A DNA stretch of 64,000 nucleotides, from positions 54,692 through 118,691 of the forward strand of contig WRFN01000005.1 in the NCBI GenBank assembly GCA_009778785.1. The letters run 5' to 3'. Below are positions 39,941-48,857 of this stretch, piece after piece. The first letter of the stretch is position 1. Every line of letters starts with the position of its first letter. The notes under the pieces were generated by a model. The model saw only the letters and a list, made by a program, of their open reading frames with translations, did no database searches and was not told the DNA's origin. This stretch comes from Betaproteobacteria bacterium (lineage in GTDB: Bacteria; Pseudomonadota; Gammaproteobacteria; Burkholderiales; Casimicrobiaceae). A program made the position numbers and the translations under genes.

Positions 39941-40575
39941 TGAGCCTGCGAACCTTGTCCATTATCGGCGGCGCGCTGGCGCTGCTGTTGCTGATTACTC
40001 TAGGGCTGGAGTTGGATTGGGGGCGGCGGATGCGTCAGCAGAAACCTGAGCCGACGGCCACCATCAAGCCGCTGGAAATCGCCCTGCTGCCGGAGATCAA
40101 GGCAAACCCGCTGGAGGCTCGCAAGGAAACCGTCAACCGGCCACTGTTCACGCCGACTCGGCAGCCGGCGCCGCCGTCTGATGCCACCGCCGGGGCGAAC
40201 AAAGTCGATCGTGGCCTGTACATCCTGTCCGGTACGGCGATTCAAGGGCAGACCCGTATTGCGTTTCTGCGCAACGCCAAGGACAATAAGCCGACAACCG
40301 TGCGCGTGGGCGACATGGTGGACGGGATGAAAGTTTCCGTTGTCACTGCCGACAAAGTGGTGCTGACTGCTGGTGGGCAGGAAGAAGAATTGCAGTTGAA
40401 AGTGGCAACCGGTCCGAAAGGCGCGATCACCCCGACCACCTTGCCGGGGCAAACGCCGCAGCCGGGACAGCGTCCGGGGCAGCCGCCGCAGCCGGGGCAA
40501 CCCGTCGTGCGACAAGGGCAGCCCGTGCCACAACCCGCTCCGGTAGGGCAAAGGCCGCTGAGAGTCGGGGGCTGA
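39937..40575 (+). CDS. Type II secretion GspC/GspN/PilP-like periplasmic protein with PQG-rich tail
   Basis: N-terminal TM; NRPLFTPTRQP...YILSGTAIQGQTRIAFLRNAKDNKPTTVRVGDMVDGMKVSVVTADKVVL; tail TLPGQTPQPGQRPGQPPQPGQP. Confidence 0.78.
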   Translation: MMSLRTLSIIGGALALLLLITLGLELDWGRRMRQQKPEPTATIKPLEIALLPEIKANPLEARKETVNRPLFTPTRQPAPPSDATAGANKVDRGLYILSGTAIQGQTRIAFLRNAKDNKPTTVRVGDMVDGMKVSVVTADKVVLTAGGQEEELQLKVATGPKGAITPTTLPGQTPQPGQRPGQPPQPGQPVVRQGQPVPQPAPVGQRPLRVGG

Positions 40576-40603
40576 ACAAGCGAATAGAAGCGGCGGGCAG
40601 ACG

Positions 40604-43600
40604 ATGAAAAGATTTTTGATAAAAGGTGGCGGATTGAAAGGCGATAGGTTTTTTATGGGCCATGGGAAAAACTTGAAAACAAGCGCACTGCAAGCGTTGC
40701 TTTGCTGCGCAGGGGTGTTGTTGCTGACCTCTTGCGCGTCAACCAACCGGGGAGATGCCTCGGTTGGCGTTGATCCTCGCACGGCGGAGGTCATCAAAAG
40801 CAGCAAAATGCCGTATTCGCAGGGCTTGGCGGAAACGGTCGATCGGGTCAAAACCGGCGCGACCGAAGACGATGATCGGACGAAGGTCTTCAAAGGCAGC
40901 GGCATCATGGTCAAAGGCCAGACGCCTTGGCAGCCGATGCCTGCGCAGGGCGCCACGCCGGTTACGCCGCCGGCCCGAGGCGCGACCGCCGTGCCGACAA
41001 CCCCGCCTCCGGCAACCCGAGGCGTTACCCCACCCGCTCAAGGCGCAACCCCGGTCACGCCGACCCCGCCGGTGCAGGCAACACCGGCAACACCGATGCC
41101 GCCCGCCCAGGGAGCAACAACCACTCCGGCGCGTCTGCCTATCACCCCGGCGATCAAGGGCGGTACGACTCCGCCGCCCGCGGTGACCCCGCCCGCGACA
41201 CCACCGGCGACGACTCCGCCGACCACCGCTCCGGCCACAAAAGGGGCAACCCCAGCGACACATCCGACGACAACTTCGGCACACCCGGCAACTACCCCGG
41301 CAGCTAAGGGAACTCCAGCCAAAGGCGCGGCCACAACGACCACCCCGGCGGCCAAGGGCGCGACCCCTGCCAAAAGAGGCCACCCCCTGCGCGCAGAACC
41401 AACGAAAAGTGCGACGGCCACACCGCCTGCCAAAGGCGCGGCAACCCTACCCGCCGCTGGCGCGACGCCCACGCCGCCTGCTGCAACAACGCCGCCGCCC
41501 GCCGTCACACCACCGGCAACCACACCACCTGCTGTCGTAACGCCCGTTCCGCCAGTAACGCCACCGACACCACCCGCCGCCGGAACACCTGCTCCGCCCG
41601 CCACGTCGTCCGTCGTGACCCCGCGTCCGCCAACCCCGACAGCGCCGCCTACCGCGCCGTCCGCGTTGCCTTCGGCCAGAGGCGGCGGCAACATCGTGCT
41701 GAATTTTGAAGCCGCCGATTTGCGTGAAGTCATCCGCAACATTCTCGGCGACATCCTCGGCGAAGCATATTTGATCGACCCCACCGTCAACGGCCAAGTG
41801 ACCATCCGCACCTCTTCCGGCATTCCGCGCGACTCGTTGTACGCCACGCTCGAAACCCTGCTGCGCATGAACAACGCCACCATGATCCAAGAAGCGGGCG
41901 TGTACAAAATTCTTCCCGCTGCGATGGGCTTCAAAGGCAGCGCCACGCCGCAACTGGGCAATTCACAGCGTCCGTTGCCGAAAGGTTTTTCCGTGCAAAT
42001 CGTGCCGTTGCGCTACGTGAGCGCGAAGGAAATGCTGAAAATCCTTGACCCCTTCGCCAAAGATTCGCAATCCAGCTTGCGCGCCGACGAAGTGCGCAAC
42101 CTCGTCATCCTCTCCGGCACCGAACTCGAATTGCGCCACCTGATCGACACCGTCGAAATGTTCGACATCAACTGGATGGCAGGCATGTCCGTCGGCATGT
42201 TCAAACTGCGAAACGTTGATGTAAAAGGGTTGTCGCAAGACCTCATGGCCGCGCAGGCCGGCGATAACGGCATGGGGCTGATGCTGGGGGCGATGAAATT
42301 CATCCCGATCGAACGGATGAACATGCTGCTCGTTGTCACCCCACAGCCCGACCAGTTGGACGAAGTGAAAAAATGGATCGAAAAATTCGATTCGGACGAC
42401 AACACTGAAGTCCCGCGTCTCTACGTTTATTCGCTGCGCTACGCGCGCGCCGAAAAATTGGCGCCGCTGCTGCAACAAGCCTTCACCGGCAAAAACACCG
42501 CGCCGACGCGCACGCAGGGGCCGACTACGGCGCCCGGAACGGCAGCCGTCACCATGGGCGGCGGTCGCTTAGCCGGTTCAACGAGCACTGCCGGTCGGTC
42601 AACAAGCGGTTATGGCTCTTCTTACGGCGGTTCCTCCTATAACTCCTCGGGGGGGTTTGGTTCTTTTAGTTCGAATCGAACCGGCACGACCACCGGAACA
42701 ACAACCGGCACGAATCGCCCCGGAACAACGGCGGCAACCAATCGTCCCGGCGCCGTTCCGGCGGTAGGCATCTCCGGCGGCGGCATGGGCATCGCGCAAG
42801 ACATTCAAGTCGTTCCCGATGAAGACAACAACGCCATCCTGATCGTGGCAACGCCGGCCGAATACGCGCTGGCCGAACAAGCGATCAAAAAACTCGATAT
42901 TCCGCAGCGGCAAGTCGTGATCGAAGTGACAATTGCAGAAGTGACGTTGTCAGATGCAATAGATGTCAGTTCTCAATGGTTCTTCTCAGGATCGGCTAAC
43001 AAACTACCGGCGGGGGCTGCTGAGAATGCTGTTCCGTCAATGCGCTCTTCTACTGTTGGGACAGGCCCGGCGACAGGCTCCCTTGCGGCTAACGCCTTTA
43101 GCTTACTCATTAGTCGGGACAAATTTGGAGCGTTCTTTACAGCGAACGATGTTTTTACTAATGTGAAAGTGGTGGCCAATCCGCACATTGCCGCGCTGGA
43201 CAATCAAGAGGCGCACATCGAGATCACTAATCAGATTCCGTACCAGAACACCACCTACATAAGTGGGTACTATGATCCCAATAACACTAGTGGTTATAAC
43301 GGGTCATATCCGTCGGCTTCTTGGAATTACGTCAGCCCGGGTACGATCGTGACAATTAAGCCACACATTAACGAAGGCGGTAACGTCACCATGGAAGCTG
43401 ATATCGAATTCAGCGCGCAGTCGGGGCCCCCGCCCGGAGAAGGCGCTGCGCCGCCGCTGACGAACCGTGCGATTACCTCGCAGTTGATGGTGCCGTCCGG
43501 CAGTACCATGGTGATCGGCGGTTTGATTCGCGACGACAAAACTACTGGTACCAGCGGCGTTCCTGGGCTTTCGAGAATTCCGGTATTAGGCGCGCTGTTT

Positions 43601-43831
43601 GGCAGTCAAAACTGGAGCAACACGCGCACCGAATTGATTATTTTCCTGACGCCACGCGTGATTGACAGCGAAGAAACCCGTCGCGCGGTCATTCAGGATC
43701 TGCGTTACCGGATGGACAATCTGGAAGGGTTTTTAATAGACAGCAAAGCGCTGCCCTCCGATCTGATCCGTCGCGAGCGCCGCGAGGAAGAAAAAGACAA
43801 CGACAACGACGGCAAGAGCGGTTCGATTTGA
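40604..43831 (+). CDS. gspD: Type II secretion secretin GspD, lipoprotein, with ~250-aa Pro/Thr/Ala-rich insertion before N0
   Basis: Lipobox LLTSC; low-complexity TPPA region; NIVLNFEAADLREVIRNILGDILGEAYLIDP (N0/N1), VVPDEDNNAILIVATPAEY, secretin core VPGLSRIPVLGALFGSQNWSNTRTELIIFLTPRVI. Confidence 0.93.
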   Translation: MKRFLIKGGGLKGDRFFMGHGKNLKTSALQALLCCAGVLLLTSCASTNRGDASVGVDPRTAEVIKSSKMPYSQGLAETVDRVKTGATEDDDRTKVFKGSGIMVKGQTPWQPMPAQGATPVTPPARGATAVPTTPPPATRGVTPPAQGATPVTPTPPVQATPATPMPPAQGATTTPARLPITPAIKGGTTPPPAVTPPATPPATTPPTTAPATKGATPATHPTTTSAHPATTPAAKGTPAKGAATTTTPAAKGATPAKRGHPLRAEPTKSATATPPAKGAATLPAAGATPTPPAATTPPPAVTPPATTPPAVVTPVPPVTPPTPPAAGTPAPPATSSVVTPRPPTPTAPPTAPSALPSARGGGNIVLNFEAADLREVIRNILGDILGEAYLIDPTVNGQVTIRTSSGIPRDSLYATLETLLRMNNATMIQEAGVYKILPAAMGFKGSATPQLGNSQRPLPKGFSVQIVPLRYVSAKEMLKILDPFAKDSQSSLRADEVRNLVILSGTELELRHLIDTVEMFDINWMAGMSVGMFKLRNVDVKGLSQDLMAAQAGDNGMGLMLGAMKFIPIERMNMLLVVTPQPDQLDEVKKWIEKFDSDDNTEVPRLYVYSLRYARAEKLAPLLQQAFTGKNTAPTRTQGPTTAPGTAAVTMGGGRLAGSTSTAGRSTSGYGSSYGGSSYNSSGGFGSFSSNRTGTTTGTTTGTNRPGTTAATNRPGAVPAVGISGGGMGIAQDIQVVPDEDNNAILIVATPAEYALAEQAIKKLDIPQRQVVIEVTIAEVTLSDAIDVSSQWFFSGSANKLPAGAAENAVPSMRSSTVGTGPATGSLAANAFSLLISRDKFGAFFTANDVFTNVKVVANPHIAALDNQEAHIEITNQIPYQNTTYISGYYDPNNTSGYNGSYPSASWNYVSPGTIVTIKPHINEGGNVTMEADIEFSAQSGPPPGEGAAPPLTNRAITSQLMVPSGSTMVIGGLIRDDKTTGTSGVPGLSRIPVLGALFGSQNWSNTRTELIIFLTPRVIDSEETRRAVIQDLRYRMDNLEGFLIDSKALPSDLIRRERREEEKDNDNDGKSGSI

Positions 43832-43904
43832 AAACCAAATTCCTCCATTCCCCTTGCCTGCTTGCAGGGAGGGGTGGGGGATGAGAAAGAGGGTTATATC
43901 ATAG

Positions 43905-44700
43905 TAGGTAGGGGCGGGCTTCAAACCCGCCCTTTTGTTTTTCCGTAGAGGCGCGGTTCGTGAATTGCCCGACAAAAACACAACCTCACCGTAGGGGCGG
44001 TGCGCCGTGCCCTGCGCGGGGATAGGGTTCCGTGTATCCGTAGGGGCGGCATCCTGCCGCCCGCAAGGTACGCCGTGCCCCCACGAAACGACGCGCAGGC
44101 GAAGGGGACACAAAAAAACAAAAAAGCCGTCATTCCCGTGAAGACGGGGACGAGCGGGAATGACGGCAAGTGAGGGTTTTGCCTGTCGTGCATTCATTGC
44201 CTGCGCGGGGATAGGGCTCCGTGTATTCCGTAGGGGCGGCATCCTGCCGCCCGCAAGGTACGGCACGTCGCTTCGCGGGAATGACGACAAGCCTATCGTA
44301 CCTTCAACGATAACGAAAAAAATAATGTGGATGGGTGGGCTGGATTCCCGCCTTCGCGGGAATGACGGCAAGTGAGGGTTTTGCCTGTCGTGCCTTCATT
44401 GTCTGCGCGGGGATAGGGTTCCGTGTGACCGTCGGGGCGGTTCGTGAACCGCCCCGACAAAAACACAACCGTACCGTAGGGGCGGCATTCTGCCGCCCGC
44501 AGGGTGCGCCGCATGGTGTAATGCTGGGCATAGCGGGATGCAGGCGCGGCTCGTGAACCGCCCGACAAAAACACAACCTCACCGTAGGGGCGGCATTCTG
44601 CCGCCCGCAAGGTACGGCACGCTGTGCCCTGCGCGCGGATAGGGCTCCGTGTCTTCCGTAGGGGCGGCATTCTGCCGCCCGCAGGGTGCGGCGTACCGTC
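43905..44700. repeat. Mosaic intergenic repeat island (GTAGGGGCGGC hairpins plus ATTCCC-N8-GGGAAT element)
   Basis: GTAGGGGCGGCAT[CT]CTGCCGCCCGCA[AG]GGT at about 44039, 44229, 44474, 44582, 44656; identical or near-identical 61-bp blocks at 44156-44216 and 44358-44418. Confidence 0.9.
44344..44363. repeat. dRS3-like 20-mer ATTCCC-N8-GGGAAT
   Basis: attcccgccttcgcgggaat. Confidence 0.8.
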
Positions 44701-44844
44701 ACGTTATCCCTTGACCACCCCGCCCGCCTTCGGCGTTCACCCCTCCCAGAAGGGAAATTACCCCCTACAGTTACCAAACAACGGTTGACGAAGCGGGAGC
44801 CGCTGATTATGCTTCCTCTTTTTTAAGCAAACTGGCAGAGAAAC

Positions 44845-45303
44845 ATGAAATTTTCAGACATTAAAGAAACACTGATGGGAAAGGGAATCATAGCCGTCGG
44901 GCTGGTTGCCCTGCTGGCGCTGGCCGGTTGCGCAACCACCTCCTCCCCGGAAGCATCCTCCGGCGCGGCGCAAGCGCTAACCCCCGAGCAGCAAGCCGAG
45001 ATCGTCAAAAAGCGTGCCCAAGAGCGGTGGGATGCCATGATCGCCAAAGATTACGCCAAGGCCTATACCTATCTCTCCCCGGCCACCCGGAAACTGGGAA
45101 CCGAGGAGCAGTTTGCCGCCTACTTTGCCCAGAGCCAATTCAAAAAGGTGGAAGTTCAGGAAGCCAAATGCGAGGACAATGCCTGCACCGTCAAGTTTTT
45201 CCTGACTTATGACTACAAAAACTTCAAGGATGTCAAGACCCCGGCGGGAGAAAAATGGCTTTTCCAGGATGGCCAGGCGTGGTTCAGCCCTTCGGAGAAA
45301 TGA
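44845..45303 (+). CDS. Small lipoprotein of unknown function
   Basis: LLALAGCATTSSPEASSG lipobox; TPEQQAEIVKKRAQERWDAMIAKDYAKAYTYLSPATRK. Confidence 0.75.
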   Translation: MKFSDIKETLMGKGIIAVGLVALLALAGCATTSSPEASSGAAQALTPEQQAEIVKKRAQERWDAMIAKDYAKAYTYLSPATRKLGTEEQFAAYFAQSQFKKVEVQEAKCEDNACTVKFFLTYDYKNFKDVKTPAGEKWLFQDGQAWFSPSEK

Positions 45304-45440
45304 AAAATGAGGGCTGATGAGGGAAAACGGGGACAGGTGTTACGAAAATGAGACAGAAAGGGGGCGGAGTCGGGTTTTATTTGCGGGATCAGGTTTGTAA
45401 GAAACGGAAGTATGTAATAAAATGGCTCTGCTGTTGGGCT

Positions 45441-45456
45441 TAAAGTGATCACTTTA
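45441..45456. promoter_or_regulatory. Perfect 16-bp palindrome upstream of the secreted-protein gene
   Basis: taaagtgatcacttta, 26 bp upstream of the ATG at 45483. Confidence 0.5.
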
Positions 45457-45482
45457 GATAGCAACTTATAGGAGTTTTCTCT

Positions 45483-47006
45483 ATGAATACATTTAAGAAA
45501 AAAGCGCTCTTCGCTGCATTGACGGGCTTGGGCGTGATGGGTATGGTTGGATCGGCGCAAGCCGTGAGCCTGAACCCGGATGGTTTGGGCCAAGTGCTGA
45601 TTTATCCGTACTACACCGTACGTGATGGCGGCGATGGCAATGCGTTCAACTCGCTGATGTCGGTCGTCAACTCGTCGAGCGTGGGCAAAGCGGTCAAGGT
45701 TCGCTTCCTCGAAGGCATGGCTTCGCAAGAAGTTCTGGACTTCAACCTGTACCTGTCGAAGTATGACGTCTGGACGGGCATGATTCTCCCGAAGGGTGAA
45801 GGCGCGGCGCTGTACACGAAAGACACTTCGTGCACATGGCCGGCGATTCCGGCGGATGGCGCTGATTTTGTCAACTACGCATATGCGGGTGACGCAGCAG
45901 ATCAAACGCTTAATCGCACCAAAGAAGGTTACGCCGAAGTCATCGAAATGGCTGACATCCTTCCGAGTAATTTGGCGAATGGCGGCATCAACACTGCCAT
46001 TACGCACGTTAACGGTGTTCCGCCGAATTGCGGCGCGATTGCAGACGGTGGTAACGGCGCGAATCCTCCGGGTTGGGTCGCCACGGATATGACCACTGGT
46101 ACGGGCGGTTTGTTCGGCGGCATGACGCTGATCAACCCGACTGAAGCTCAGGGCGTGGCGTTTGAAGCCGTGGCGCTGGATGGCTTCTACGTTGATTTAC
46201 TGAACGCTGGGGACAACCTCTGGGCGGTTTCGGGCAGCATTCAGCCGACTTTGGCCGCTGCTGAGCCACAAACTTCGGTCGTTGTAGATAAGACGAACGT
46301 GTGGATCACGGATTGGACAAATGCGGTCAACCTTAGCAATGCTGACGCAGTTTCGGCGGTGTTGATGAATGCGAAGCTCTATAACGAGTATGTGTTGGAT
46401 GCGGGTACGGCATCGAAGACCGACTGGGTCGTCACGATGCCGACCAAGAGGGAATATTACAATGCTCCCACCGCAGCAGGCATCAGACCGTTGAAGCAAG
46501 GCTACACGCTCTTCCAGAATGACTTTGGAGCGAAAGGCGCCTGCGACGAGGTTGGTGTTACCACCTACAACCGTGAAGAGCAAACGACGTCGAGACCGGG
46601 AACTTTCTCGCCGCCGCCGCCGACTGCTGCACCGGCTGCGTTGTGCTGGGAAGCTAACGTCGTGACGTTCGGAAAGGGTTCGTCGACTACACCGTCGTTG
46701 TTCCATGCGAGCAACAGAGTCAATTTGTCGGTTGATTTCGAAAATGGCTGGACGTTGTTTGACTTCACTCCGACCGCGACAATTGCTACTGGCAAACATA
46801 CGTTGGTTGGTGGTGCTACCACGCAAGTAGATTTGGAAGCTAGCAACATAATTCCCCAAGCTTCGGCTACTTACACGGGCTTGCCGATGGTTGGTTTCGC
46901 TGTACAGCAATTCAACAACGGCACGCTGACGAACGGCGGACTGAACGTTTGGGCAACCTACGACGGTCGTATCGCGCATCGCTTCAGCAAAGATATCGCG
47001 CCGTAA
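45483..47006 (+). CDS. Secreted protein of unknown function (paralogue of 1-1224)
   Basis: Signal peptide MNTFKKKALFAALTGLGVMGMVGSAQA; VSLNPDGLGQVLIYPYYTVRDGGDGNAFNSLMSVVNSSSVGKAVKVRFLEGMASQEVLDFNLYLSKYDVWTGM... Confidence 0.9.
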   Translation: MNTFKKKALFAALTGLGVMGMVGSAQAVSLNPDGLGQVLIYPYYTVRDGGDGNAFNSLMSVVNSSSVGKAVKVRFLEGMASQEVLDFNLYLSKYDVWTGMILPKGEGAALYTKDTSCTWPAIPADGADFVNYAYAGDAADQTLNRTKEGYAEVIEMADILPSNLANGGINTAITHVNGVPPNCGAIADGGNGANPPGWVATDMTTGTGGLFGGMTLINPTEAQGVAFEAVALDGFYVDLLNAGDNLWAVSGSIQPTLAAAEPQTSVVVDKTNVWITDWTNAVNLSNADAVSAVLMNAKLYNEYVLDAGTASKTDWVVTMPTKREYYNAPTAAGIRPLKQGYTLFQNDFGAKGACDEVGVTTYNREEQTTSRPGTFSPPPPTAAPAALCWEANVVTFGKGSSTTPSLFHASNRVNLSVDFENGWTLFDFTPTATIATGKHTLVGGATTQVDLEASNIIPQASATYTGLPMVGFAVQQFNNGTLTNGGLNVWATYDGRIAHRFSKDIAP

Positions 47007-47041
47007 TCGGGCACGAGGAAATTGTTGCTTGTTTGATGAGA

Positions 47042-47068
47042 AACGGAGGCTTCGGCCTCCGTTTTTTT
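47042..47068 (+). terminator. Rho-independent terminator
   Basis: aacggaggcttcggcctccgttttttt. Confidence 0.9.
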
Positions 47069-47246
47069 CGCCTATAAGCATCGCGCCATTCACAACACAG
47101 GGGCGGATGTCGTACGGGCGGCATTCTGCCGCCCGCAATGTTTTTGATTCAACGTAGGGGCGGCATCCTGCCGCCCGCAATCCTTCTCCCCGCGGAGATA
47201 AGGCCATGTTTTTCTCCTCTAGCCCCTTGTGGAATAAGGCCGCTGG

Positions 47247-47266
47247 ATTCCCGCGTGCGCGGGAAT
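47247..47266. repeat. dRS3-like 20-mer ATTCCC-N8-GGGAAT
   Basis: attcccgcgtgcgcgggaat. Confidence 0.8.
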
Positions 47267-47529
47267 GACGGCACGGGTGCTGCGCTGCGCGCTGGCGCGG
47301 CTTGCGCCTGAAGCAAAACACAATACTTGCAGTTGTACCTTACCCTCTCTATCTCTCTCTCACTAGGGGAGACGTAGGGGCGGCATCCCGCCGCCCGTTC
47401 CGGTACGAATGAATGAAGAATGCAGCCCCTCTGTTTGTAGGGAAAGCGTGTCCGGGCGTAGGCAAACTCTCTCCTGCCGCCGCTCCAGTAAGCCTTGACA
47501 ACATACGTCAATGACGTACAATCTAGCTT

Positions 47530-47844
47530 ATGCATACTGTTATCGAAACCGTGCTCTTTCAGAGCTTGGTCTCAGACTATTGGGACGAAGATGAGCGCTG
47601 CGCGTTCTGTGCGTGGCTGGCGGCCAATCCGGACGCCGGTGACGTGATTCCAGGCTCGGGCGGTTGTCGAAAAATTCGCTGGAGCCGCTCCGGGATCGGC
47701 AAGCGCGGCGGCGTACGGGTGATTCATTTTAACCGACTTGCCAACGGTGAAATCTGGCTTTTGACCATCTACGCCAAGAGCGCACGCGACAACATTGCCG
47801 CACATACGCTTAAGGCGCTCAAGGAGTTGATTGATGAAAACTGA
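47530..47844 (+). CDS. RelE/HigB-family toxin of a type II toxin-antitoxin system
   Basis: DAGDVIPGSGGCRKIRWSRSGIGKRGGVRVIHFNRLANGEIWLLTIYAKSARDNIAAHTLKALKELIDE. Confidence 0.85.
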   Translation: MHTVIETVLFQSLVSDYWDEDERCAFCAWLAANPDAGDVIPGSGGCRKIRWSRSGIGKRGGVRVIHFNRLANGEIWLLTIYAKSARDNIAAHTLKALKELIDEN

Positions 47845-48130
47845 AAAAGAACTTTTAGAACGCGATGCCAAACGCGACATCGGAAAGGAACTGTTGACGG
47901 CAGTACGACAAATGAAGACCGGTCAAGGGCGCGTGGTGTATCCAACGGTGGCAACTGCGCGCGCGACATTGGGGCTGTCGCAAGCACAATTTGCGGCCAT
48001 GATGGGCGTGTCATTGCGTACCCTGCAAGAATGGGAGCAAGGACGGCGCAAGCCGTCGGGCGCGGCGCAGACGTTATTGGCCGTGGCCATACGTCACCCC
48101 AAGGTGTTGCGGGAATTGGCTCCGATCTGA
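47834..48130 (+). CDS. Helix-turn-helix antitoxin (NadS/HigA-like)
   Basis: ARATLGLSQAQFAAMMGVSLRTLQEWEQGRRKPSGAAQTLLAVAIRHPKVLRE; overlaps the toxin gene. Confidence 0.87.
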   Translation: MKTEKELLERDAKRDIGKELLTAVRQMKTGQGRVVYPTVATARATLGLSQAQFAAMMGVSLRTLQEWEQGRRKPSGAAQTLLAVAIRHPKVLRELAPI

Positions 48131-48147
48131 ATCGAAGTGCACAGGGG

Positions 48148-48268
48148 CGGCAGGATGCCGCCCCTACGACCTCCCCTCGTGGGAGAGGGATAAAGGGAGA
48201 GGGAGTGGTTTTTCGTTGCGTTGCATACCCCTCTCTCCCACAAGGGGAGAGAGGAAAAGAGCACGACG
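48148..48268. repeat. Composite intergenic repeat, copy A
   Basis: ggcaggatgccgcccctacgac + ctcccctcgtgggagagggataaagggagaggg.gtggttttt.cgttgcgttgcatacccctctctccc...caaggggagagagg. Confidence 0.85.
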
Positions 48269-48304
48269 TGGACACGCCTGCCGAGGGCGTGAGGGTGGGC
48301 CGTC

Positions 48305-48324
48305 ATTCCCGCGAAGGCGGGAAT
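48305..48324. repeat. dRS3-like 20-mer ATTCCC-N8-GGGAAT
   Basis: attcccgcgaaggcgggaat. Confidence 0.8.
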
Positions 48325-48461
48325 CCAGTCCGTCCACTCATCACTATTACTGATACACGAGTCAATCAACCGTTGCGCTGTAACCATCATCCTATGGAGT
48401 CGTGCTCTTCGTACCAGACAAGGCCACGATAGCGAAAAAAATAATGTGGATGGGTCGCTGA

Positions 48462-48481
48462 ATTCCCGCGTGCGCGGGAAT
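48462..48481. repeat. dRS3-like 20-mer ATTCCC-N8-GGGAAT
   Basis: attcccgcgtgcgcgggaat; preceded by the same 30-bp module as the 44344 copy. Confidence 0.8.
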
Positions 48482-48559
48482 AACGGCACCGGCGCGTCGC
48501 TGCGCTACGGGCGGCAGAGCCTGCCCCGCGAAGTTCCCGTCTTCGCGGGAATGACAGGG

Positions 48560-48696
48560 GATGCCGCCCCTACGACAACCGCTTCCCTCTCCCCTCGTGG
48601 GAGAGGGATAAAGGGAGAGGGGGTGGTTTTCGTTGCGTTGCATACCCCTCTCTCCCGACCTCTCTCCCACAAGGGGAGAGAGGAGAAAAACATGAC
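48560..48696. repeat. Composite intergenic repeat, copy B
   Basis: Same sequence as copy A with an extra gacctctctccc duplication. Confidence 0.85.
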
Positions 48697-48857
48697 GAGC
48701 TACGGAAAAAATTCTTGCGCAACGTTTTCCCGACTGTGACAGGGTTACACCACCATACAAATAAGCAAATATCCGACGGCGACGCATTAAAGCCCTATCG
48801 GAAAAACAGGATATAATCAAAAATAGTATTTAAATTTTCCCACAGAAGGGGTGCCAC

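Noticed and set aside
45308-45420. ggggacaggtgttacg-like segment resembling ends associated with Y1 transposases
   Set aside because: Too short and single copy here to support a mobile element.
43905-48696. Possible CRISPR array
   Set aside because: Repeats are irregularly spaced, modular and in both orientations; no constant-length spacers and no cas genes.
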